Positions 57,722 through 64,000 of a stretch of DNA of 64,000 bases are shown piece after piece. Location of the stretch: the NCBI RefSeq assembly GCF_000026365.1, contig NC_012996.1, forward strand, positions 310,001-374,000, read 5' to 3'. The notes under the pieces are model-generated. The model saw only the letters and a list, made by a program, of their open reading frames with translations, was not told where the DNA came from and did no database searches. The DNA comes from Zygosaccharomyces rouxii. Lineage: Eukaryota > Ascomycota > Saccharomycetes > Saccharomycetales > Saccharomycetaceae. The translations under genes and the position numbers were made by a program. How positions within the stretch are numbered: position 1 is the stretch's first letter; each line of letters starts with the position of its first letter.

Positions 57722-57807
57722 CTCTCGGTGGCCAAGTTGGTTTAAGGCGCCAGACTGTAATGTGAAAAGTTATCTGGATATCGGGTGTTCGAATCACCCC
57801 CGGGAGA
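57722..57807 (+). tRNA. tRNA-Tyr (GTA anticodon) with intron
   Basis: 86 nt including a short intron. The acceptor CTCTCGG pairs with CCGGGAG, the discriminator is A, the D arm is GCCAAGTTGGTTTAAGGC, and the T loop is TTCGAAT. The anticodon stem CCAGA/TCTGG brackets CTGTAA plus an intron of about 11-12 nt (TGTGAAAAGTT region), located one base after the anticodon as in all yeast tRNA-Tyr genes. T-runs at about 57811-57818 provide the terminator. Confidence 0.95.
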
Positions 57808-57995
57808 TTTATTTTTTTCTAAATTTTTTTCATCTATAAAATAAACACGATTCACCACTAAACGGCATACCATGGTTATACCATGTTCCTTAATTTATCC
57901 TTACAATTGTCCTATTTATTTGTAGTCATCAATTCATTACGGTTTACTACCCTCGTGTCATATTTTTATATATAGTATAATACAGTCACAATAAT

Positions 57996-58337
57996 TCACA
58001 TCATATCAATATCACAATCGATTCGCGGTACTTCGCCATCGTCATCATCACATTGTCTTTCCAATTCTTCTTCTGGGGTCAGATCGTAAAGACTGCATTG
58101 AACATCTTGTATAGATTCATATCCGCGAACCATATATTCCTCCACCTCCCAGTATGGTGAACATCCCTTATTCTCAACCTCACACGATGATTCCCTTGGC
58201 GGTGTCAGCGGTTCTCTTTTGATCTTCTTGTTATAACGTACAACGCATTCTTCTTGGCTTCTATCTTCAAAATCCGCAGTTCTTTTAGAGCCCATGAAAT
58301 TGTAATTGGGGAAATTCTCACACAGACAGTCAGCCAT
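57996..58337 (-). CDS. Uncharacterised small acidic protein
   Basis: 113 residues. I do not recognise it. The N-terminus has Cys-containing MADCLCENFPNYNF, then a basic KKIKREPLTPPRESS stretch (a possible nuclear signal and proline-directed phosphosite), the block SPYWEVEEYMVRGYESIQDV, and an acidic tail with a DDDD run. No membrane segment or known domain is visible. It has a good ATG and a 436-bp divergent promoter shared with the YJR056C-like gene that contains long TATATATA tracts, suggesting inducible expression. It has no counterpart that I recall at this position in S. cerevisiae. Confidence 0.6.
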   Translation of the reverse strand: MADCLCENFPNYNFMGSKRTADFEDRSQEECVVRYNKKIKREPLTPPRESSCEVENKGCSPYWEVEEYMVRGYESIQDVQCSLYDLTPEEELERQCDDDDGEVPRIDCDIDMM

Positions 58338-58773
58338 CGAAGTACCAATTGGAGGAATATAGACAACTGGTATAACTAAAAAAAAATTGTGCCTAGTGGG
58401 ATAATGTACATATGATCATAGTTCAATGCATATAACTATACAAATATATATATATATACATATATATATATGCAGTGAAAGATTCTTCTTGATTTCCTCA
58501 CGAGATGTCCTCGTACTTGATGATATGGAACTCATCGGATTTCCAGAAGAAATCTTCTTCACCAACTTCTTGAAATGCAGAATCTATTTGAAGGAAAGGG
58601 ATTCAAACAAAGAGAAGGGCTCTCAAGGTTTTAGGAATCTTTATAGTGGTATTGACCTGTTGTTTTGCCTGATTGCCTCTCTTCCGCTGTTTTTCTGTGA
58701 ATTTTTCCCGATTTTCCCACCCAAACCAGATCTTTTACAAGTGATAAAGCTTATTATTGAATAGAACCTAGAC

Positions 58774-59502
58774 ATGGAAAGGCTTAATACATTAGGCTCA
58801 AGCTTACCACCTGAACAGCCACCTACAAATCAAGTTATCGAGTCCTTAAGTAGCGAACTTTCCCAGGAGTTCAAGCTAGCCGCCAATGCAGTGACGAAAC
58901 TTTATAGAGTCGCTAACGAGCGTAATTCACTGTTAAAGCATCAAGGTTACTTGCAGTGCTTAGAAGATATATTATCAATAATGGGACAAAATCCATCGGC
59001 ATCCACCGATGTGATTCATCTGTGGTGTTTAAAACAGAAAAATGAGATGCTTTCGCATGGTAGTGGAATTTCACCTGATAGTTCAGCTACTACAAATTCA
59101 AATAAATTTGATTTCAATTTTGATAACCCAAATGTGTCAAATATCAATAATACAGATGTTAGTGTGCCGAAATTCAGATTGTCGAATCCTCCACCGAGTG
59201 TTGAACACACGACCACGAATCATAAACCGAAAAAGACAAGATGGATTAAAAGGCAACCTACATGGGCTAAAGAAGATAAAATATTAAGAGATGATGAAAG
59301 TATTGGAGATGATCAGCGATCACCACACCGTAAATCGGATTCGGACAAAGTTCAAGAACACCATATTTATCACCCGCATCACCACCATCATCATTACTAC
59401 AATGACAATAATGACAGGACCAAAATGGGGACAGAACCAGAAACGGATTTGGGGCCAAAGAAGAAGCAAAGGTTGGACAAGACTGATTCCATCGGGGATT
59501 GA
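58774..59502 (+). CDS. YJR056C-like protein of unknown function
   Basis: 242 residues (YJR056C is 236). The conserved N-terminal block reads SSELSQEFKLAANAVTKLYR, then NERNSLLKHQGYLQCLEDIL, a helical region typical of the family. A linker follows with KPKKTRWIKRQPTW, a His run (HPHHHHHHYY) and a basic C-terminus. S. cerevisiae YJR056C is an uncharacterised nuclear/cytoplasmic protein next to HIT1 and CDC8; both are also neighbours here. Function cannot be stated. Confidence 0.85.
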   Translation: MERLNTLGSSLPPEQPPTNQVIESLSSELSQEFKLAANAVTKLYRVANERNSLLKHQGYLQCLEDILSIMGQNPSASTDVIHLWCLKQKNEMLSHGSGISPDSSATTNSNKFDFNFDNPNVSNINNTDVSVPKFRLSNPPPSVEHTTTNHKPKKTRWIKRQPTWAKEDKILRDDESIGDDQRSPHRKSDSDKVQEHHIYHPHHHHHHYYNDNNDRTKMGTEPETDLGPKKKQRLDKTDSIGD

Positions 59503-60066
59503 CCCAAAAAAGTATAGAATTTCTCTTTCTCCCGTGTTTTTCACGTGTTGTGGAAACAAGATGTTTTTCTTTTCGTCATATTGTTCTTTCTTTCCGTTTT
59601 TGCTAATGTTTGGATTTTATTTAAAGGAGCAAAACTAAAACAGAAAAGGTATTACCGTTATTGGAAAGCTATGTGTTTACAATTGAGGTATCGGTGCATG
59701 AAGGATTTCCTGAAGAAGTTACACTGCCGTAGGCCACACGGCCTTAACGGGCGTGGCATGCCACTTTTCTCTCCCTTTGAGTAAGTTAAAGCAAGATTAT
59801 AGTTGACAATAGCGATGAGTAGAAGCAAAAGGCTAGAATAAGACAGAGGGAGCAAGAAAAAAAGAATGAAGAGTAGAAAAAGTGAGTATATGGTGCCCCA
59901 ATGGTTTGATATGATACTTAGGAAAAATTTTCAAGGACAGATTTCACCAATTGATTAAAATTCAAGACCATTCCAGCGAAAGTCAACTGTTAATATTCCC
60001 AAACAAAATTTCTGTCGTTATTGCAAGAACAAAAGTCAAAAATATAATTAGTTATTCATAGCTGAG
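59503..60066. other. Intergenic region upstream of SUR7
   Basis: 564 bp. It contains CACGTG at 59542-59547 and a perfect 12-bp palindrome GTGGCATGCCAC at 59753-59764, then a purine-rich tract. It has no supported gene. It presumably includes the SUR7 promoter. Confidence 0.4.
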
Positions 60067-61029
60067 ATGGGTTTATTGTCAATTTCGAATTGGATCCTTA
60101 GATTTTCAACAATACTTTTCTTTGCAGGAAATGTTTTGCTGTTAATCCTCATCATCATATCGGGGGGTTCTAACAATTATCCTATTTCAAGATTTTACTG
60201 GGTTGAGGGTGATACTAGTGGTATTCCTCATGCTCCTAATGTTACCAGATGGACCTATTGGGGTGCTTGTTCAAGAAGCGACGGACATACCCACTGTGGT
60301 GGAACTTTAGGTCCTGCATATCCAATTTCCCCTGTGGACAATTTTGGTACAAAGACTAATGTCCCAAGTAAGTTTATTTCTAGGCGTAGTTCATTGTACT
60401 ATTTGACCAGATTATCCTTTAGTTTCTTCTGGATTGCTCTTTCATTTATCAGCACCAGTTTCCTAATATATGCTGGATCGTGGTTCTCTCATGGTGTTTC
60501 CTACGTGACCTGGGTCTTAACCTTTGTTGGATGTATTTTCAACATTTTAGCGGTTATCTTCCAGACTGCTGCCTCTGTTATGGCAAGAGATGCATTCACT
60601 GACGCTCACAGACACGGTAAATTAGGTGCTCCATTGTTCGGTATGGCATGGGCAAGTGTGTTTTTGTGTTTGATCGAAATAGCTTCGGTAGTCGTTACTC
60701 ACTTTTTGGGTAGAAGACCAGATGGTACCATTCCACAAGATCAAGAAAATTATGATTACGAAAGGGCTCAATTGCCAAACGTTAAAGGTCCATCTCGTAG
60801 AACAACACACCCCTTTAGATCTTTCTTTTCTAGGCCACAAAACGATAGTGGTAATGAATACCATGAAGATGTTAACGATGAAGAAAAATTGAGACATCCT
60901 GATACATCCTCTGTTGAACAACCTGAGGTACATAGTAATGTGGCTAACGGAGAGCATGCTCACGGTGATGATTTAAATTTCTCCAATGTGAAGAGACATC
61001 AAGACGCTGATAGCTTACAGTCTGTTTGA
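60067..61029 (+). CDS. SUR7: Eisosome/MCC membrane protein Sur7
   Basis: 320 residues (S. cerevisiae Sur7 is 302). Four membrane segments at about 10-32, 114-136, 145-168 and 190-213. The extracellular loop has the Sur7 hallmark NYPISRFYWVEGDTSGIP, the WGAC/HCGG cysteines and PISPVDNFGTKTNVPS; MAWASVFLCLIEIAS also matches Sur7 rather than Fmp45 or Pun1. Sur7 marks furrow-like eisosome domains of the plasma membrane. The cytosolic tail is acidic. GAL80 follows, the same pair as YML052W-YML051W. Confidence 0.95.
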   Translation: MGLLSISNWILRFSTILFFAGNVLLLILIIISGGSNNYPISRFYWVEGDTSGIPHAPNVTRWTYWGACSRSDGHTHCGGTLGPAYPISPVDNFGTKTNVPSKFISRRSSLYYLTRLSFSFFWIALSFISTSFLIYAGSWFSHGVSYVTWVLTFVGCIFNILAVIFQTAASVMARDAFTDAHRHGKLGAPLFGMAWASVFLCLIEIASVVVTHFLGRRPDGTIPQDQENYDYERAQLPNVKGPSRRTTHPFRSFFSRPQNDSGNEYHEDVNDEEKLRHPDTSSVEQPEVHSNVANGEHAHGDDLNFSNVKRHQDADSLQSV

Positions 61030-61795
61030 TGGGATTACATTTTGATAATACCACTTTTTTTTTCTCTCAATTTTCCCTCCTACTATTTATTAGTATTCCA
61101 CCTTTCAGTTCTTTTCCAAAATAATTGTTTTTATTAACACTAATATTACTTTGTTATCACTCATTACTAGTTGTTTAGTTCCCATCAGGACTCGTGAGCA
61201 ATATTATATCATGCTGCTATAATCTACTAGAATTGTATAGCTGTATATTCATCACTGCAAAAAAGCAAAATCCTCATATCTAATACATTCCCGATTAGTC
61301 CCAGGTACTCGTAGATCAGATTGAAGTTGTAGATGTGAGTTGGGGAAATGCAAGGATTCTGGACTAAGGGTTATTCATAAGTATTTTTGTAAATATTGTT
61401 TACTATTTTCAATAATTATTCTTCGTTCTGGATCTTTAATGTATCGGACGGCAACGTTACGATTGCCATTAATGCTTGATTTCGATCCAATTCAAGGGGG
61501 TAATCATCTAACGATGTATTCATTGGCTCTAATCGTTGTACATTCACTTTAACCAATTTTTTTGATTTTCTACTGAGGTCTCCAGATTGGTATGACTAGA
61601 GTTAACAACTATCAAACCAACAGACCCATAACTTGACGAGATAATATCGTATGAGTCCCGTTCTTTTTGCAAAAAATACACAAAATTGTCCTTCTTATTA
61701 AAAAATTTAATTGAAATTCATTGAACTCTTAGCTGCTCTGTTAAAATTCGTTATATTGTTTGGATATTTCTCCATTTTTCTTCTATTTGGCTAGA
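61030..61795. other. Intergenic region between SUR7 and GAL80
   Basis: About 770 bp, AT-rich. It contains the SUR7 terminator region and the distal GAL80 promoter. No coding frame or RNA gene that I can support. Confidence 0.4.
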
Positions 61796-61812
61796 CGGCC
61801 TTCAGTCGTCCG
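61796..61812. promoter_or_regulatory. Gal4 site (UAS-GAL) of GAL80
   Basis: CGG at 61796-61798 and CCG at 61810-61812 with exactly 11 bp between, the Gal4 dimer site. It lies about 197 bp upstream of the GAL80 ATG. S. cerevisiae GAL80 also has one such site, used for feedback induction by galactose. Confidence 0.75.
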
Positions 61813-62008
61813 ATGAGAAGGAGATCAACTAGAGAAAATCCTTTAAAAAGGACCAAGTTTGAATACATATTCGTCGATTCAATCCCATAGGATTCGTCAC
61901 TACTATTTATTTGAGAACCTCCAACAGGCTTTAATTGATATTATGCGGTTGGGAAGGTATTGATACGATATTGTTTTTGCTTCGTTTTATTGTGCACCAA
62001 AGAAATCA

Positions 62009-63322
62009 ATGTATCACAACAAAAGATCAGCTGTTTCGACGGTCCCCAATGAGGATCCTATAAGGGTTGGATTCATTGGATTAAGCTTTTCCAAAGGATG
62101 GGCATTAAAGACACATAGGCCTGCGATTCTCCAACTATCATCACAATTTGTCATTACTGCGGTTTATGATGAGGATGAAAAAATGGCTATAGATACGATT
62201 GAACGGTTAAAATTAGTTCATGCAAAACCATTTACTGATTTAGAATCATTTTCCACTTTTGAGAATGTGGATATGATTGTTGTTAGTGTTCAAGCTTCTC
62301 AACAATATGAGATTGTAATGCCGTTATTAGAATTTTCCAGGAGAAATAGTAATTTAAAATACCTTTTCATAGAATGGGCGTTTGCATCTAATTTACAGCA
62401 GGCTGAGAAAGTATATCAGGCCGCTGCTATTCGCGGATTGCAAACCATAATTGCATTACAAGGTAGGAAAAGTCCGTACATACAAAGGGCCAAAGAATTG
62501 ATTCATGAAAATAATATTGGTGAAATAAATTCAATTGAAATTTCGTGTAATGCCTGTTGGTATGGATATGAGAGATCAAGAAAAGTTGCTAATGGTATGT
62601 TCGAGATGGGTAATGGACTTGACCTTGTAACGACAACATTTGGTCATACCATTGACCTTTTACAATACATTACAGAATCTTATTTTTCCAAAATCAATGC
62701 ATTAATCTTCAATAACATTCCAGAACAAATGCTAGTTGATGATCTGGGGAATCCAATGGGTCGTACTTCGCCAAAGACGGTACCTGACCATCTTTTATTC
62801 CACGGTTGTCTACAGAGGGGCAATGTGCCCGTCAGTTGCACGATTAAAGGTGATAAACCCACTAAAAAATTCACCAAAAATTTTATTATCGATATACATG
62901 GCACTAGAGGTGATATTAAAATTGAAGGTGACGCAGGTTTTGCAGAAATGTCTAATTTAGTACTCTATTACAGTGGGATACGAGTTAACGATATTCCAAT
63001 CGCTAGCGATAATGGTCATCCCGTTCAACCATCATTGGATCAAGGTAAAGAATTTATGGAAGTGTACCACCTGCGAAATTATGATGCTGTTCATGGGAAC
63101 GTTTTCCGATTATATCAATCTATTGCAGATTTCCATTTTAACACTAAAAATATACCCAATCTACCATCACAATTTGTCATGCAAGGTTTTGAATTTGAAG
63201 GTTTCCCCACTTTAATGGATGGCTTAATTATTCGTCGACTGATCGACAGCGTCTACAGAAGTAATTCGATGGGGGCTACACTAGACGTCACTCATATTTT
63301 GCAATTCCCATCAAGCGTTTGA
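62009..63322 (+). CDS. GAL80: Galactose pathway repressor Gal80
   Basis: 437 residues (S. cerevisiae Gal80 is 435). Gal80 binds the Gal4 activation domain and is released by Gal3/Gal1 with galactose. The N-terminal Rossmann part has IRVGFIGLSFSKGWALKTHR; the oxidoreductase-like second domain has FGHTIDLLQYITESYF and the dimer region around DDLGNPMGRTSPKTVPDHLL. Length and motifs are intact, so it looks functional. Its stop region overlaps HIT1 by 12 bp. Its presence implies that the organism keeps, or recently kept, Gal4-type control. Confidence 0.97.
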   Translation: MYHNKRSAVSTVPNEDPIRVGFIGLSFSKGWALKTHRPAILQLSSQFVITAVYDEDEKMAIDTIERLKLVHAKPFTDLESFSTFENVDMIVVSVQASQQYEIVMPLLEFSRRNSNLKYLFIEWAFASNLQQAEKVYQAAAIRGLQTIIALQGRKSPYIQRAKELIHENNIGEINSIEISCNACWYGYERSRKVANGMFEMGNGLDLVTTTFGHTIDLLQYITESYFSKINALIFNNIPEQMLVDDLGNPMGRTSPKTVPDHLLFHGCLQRGNVPVSCTIKGDKPTKKFTKNFIIDIHGTRGDIKIEGDAGFAEMSNLVLYYSGIRVNDIPIASDNGHPVQPSLDQGKEFMEVYHLRNYDAVHGNVFRLYQSIADFHFNTKNIPNLPSQFVMQGFEFEGFPTLMDGLIIRRLIDSVYRSNSMGATLDVTHILQFPSSV

Positions 63323-63799
63323 CTGATCGGGATTGTTTAATTTTGATAATGATAATTGACAAAATTCTTCGATCGCTTCATTATAATGTATTCCACCGTA
63401 TCTTAATGTATTTAAATAGTCTACCGCCAGTTGTCTTTTCATCTCATTATTCATGTTTGATTCATTAGGATCTGCCACTTCACTGCTTAGGATCCGATGC
63501 ACTTTGGACAGATGAAATTTAACGGTATTGTATTTCAACAGCTCCTGTATCTCTGGCGTCTCTGTGTAAATTTTAGAGTATTCAGGTGATGCTAACTGAG
63601 GTGGTTTTGCAGAATTCGCAGGTTTTTCGTTTTTTCCTATTTGTTCTTCTTTTTGATCAGTGGAATCTACAGGGTCTTTATGTCTAGCTTCATCCTTATA
63701 GCATGTAAGTGAACAGTATTTGATTCCACACTTGGGACATTTGTATTTAGCATCATTATCATGACATATACCACACTTCTCAGCAATCTTTGGGCCCAT
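63311..63799 (-). CDS. HIT1: zf-HIT protein Hit1 (box C/D snoRNP assembly)
   Basis: 162 residues (S. cerevisiae Hit1 is 164). The N-terminal HIT zinc finger is complete: CGICHDNDAKYKCPKCGIKY then CSLTCYKDEARH. The C-terminal half (VKFHLSKVHRILSSE to HYNEAIEEFCQLSL) matches the Rsa1-binding part. Hit1 stabilises Rsa1 during box C/D snoRNP assembly. The last four codons overlap the end of GAL80 on the opposite strand. PAC and RRPE-like elements upstream fit ribosome-biogenesis regulation. Confidence 0.95.
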   Translation of the reverse strand: MGPKIAEKCGICHDNDAKYKCPKCGIKYCSLTCYKDEARHKDPVDSTDQKEEQIGKNEKPANSAKPPQLASPEYSKIYTETPEIQELLKYNTVKFHLSKVHRILSSEVADPNESNMNNEMKRQLAVDYLNTLRYGGIHYNEAIEEFCQLSLSKLNNPDQSNA

Positions 63800-63832
63800 T
63801 TTCGAAGATCTTCTGCTCTTACAGGAATTGAT

Positions 63833-63868
63833 GCGATGAGATGAGATGAGATGAGCTCTGAAATTTTG
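63833..63868. promoter_or_regulatory. PAC and RRPE-like elements of HIT1
   Basis: GCGATGAG at 63833-63840 matches the PAC core and runs into a GATGA microsatellite to about 63855. TGAAATTTTG at 63859-63868 resembles RRPE. Another GATGAG lies at 63916-63921. Both elements are within 70 bp of the HIT1 ATG, as in ribosome-biogenesis promoters. Confidence 0.55.
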
Positions 63869-64000
63869 ACCGAACTTTCATCTCCTGTTATCTCCGGTAC
63901 ATTTATACATATATAGATGAGATAACCACAACCAATGCAACATTGCGTAGTCCATCGTTTAATCACCATTGATGAGCTATGGTTTTCCATTATAGGTCTA

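Noticed and set aside
58426..58764. 112-codon plus-strand frame starting in a TATATA tract
   Set aside because: It begins inside the AT-repeat of the divergent promoter, has an Ile/Tyr repeat artefact and hydrophobic low-complexity sequence, and lies just before the real YJR056C-like start.
59753..59764. Perfect palindrome GTGGCATGCCAC followed by a T-rich run, as a terminator
   Set aside because: Eukaryotic Pol II genes do not use such hairpins, and no tRNA or other Pol III gene is nearby; kept only as a note in the intergenic entry.
1..64000. A novel mobile, defence or biosynthetic system
   Set aside because: All large genes match conserved housekeeping or regulatory yeast families in ancestral order; no foreign codon use, cluster or repeat architecture suggests an inserted system.

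Overview
The window is a nuclear chromosome segment of a budding yeast (family Saccharomycetaceae). Nearly every gene can be matched to a Saccharomyces cerevisiae orthologue. Genes are almost intronless and tightly packed on both strands, and tRNAs and one spliceosomal RNA sit between protein genes. Gene order interleaves genes that in S. cerevisiae lie on paired, whole-genome-duplication blocks: YER/YIR, YIR/YOL, YOR/YDR and YJR/YKL. This is the order expected of a lineage that did not undergo the duplication. Zygosaccharomyces or Torulaspora is the best guess from protein similarity, but the species cannot be fixed from this sequence alone.

Layout. 1-20.7 kb: AIM21 (cut by the window edge), NTF2, SEC3, MPH1, the U4 snRNA, PAN1, IST3, a YER010C/RraA-like gene and an MNN1-family mannosyltransferase. 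21-33 kb: tRNA-Thr, MET28, a YOL036W/YIR016W-family gene, PRE6, MIM1, RPR2, VLD1, MDM38, a YAP5/YAP7-type bZIP gene and GAS5. 33.4-40 kb: a second tRNA-Thr, TOS7, TLG2 and AFI1. 40-49 kb: ARO10, ADE2, SDH6 and the RGA1/RGA2 ancestor. 49-64 kb: CBF1, the PTK1/PTK2 ancestor, PEX1, APS2, CDC8, an intron-containing tRNA-Tyr, an unrecognised small gene, a YJR056C-like gene, SUR7, GAL80 and HIT1.

Functional links visible in the DNA. CBF1 and MET28 encode two members of the sulfur regulon, and the MET28 promoter carries a Cbf1 site (TCACGTGA) next to a Met31/32 site. The ARO10 upstream region has eight CCG triplets, mostly spaced exactly 10 bp, matching the Aro80 activator signature. GAL80 has a perfect CGG-N11-CCG Gal4 site. 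ADE2 is preceded by four TTAGGG-type motifs (Tbf1-like). HIT1 has PAC and RRPE-like elements. AIM21, PAN1 and SEC3 serve cortical actin, endocytosis and exocytosis; MIM1, MDM38 and SDH6 serve mitochondria.

I found no transposon, CRISPR array, centromere or clearly novel multi-gene system. The most useful leads are the Aro80 array, two E-box pairs with identical 11-bp spacing between PRE6 and MIM1, an orphan coding-like frame without an ATG upstream of TLG2, a HapX-like domain set in the YAP gene, and several unannotated small ORFs.
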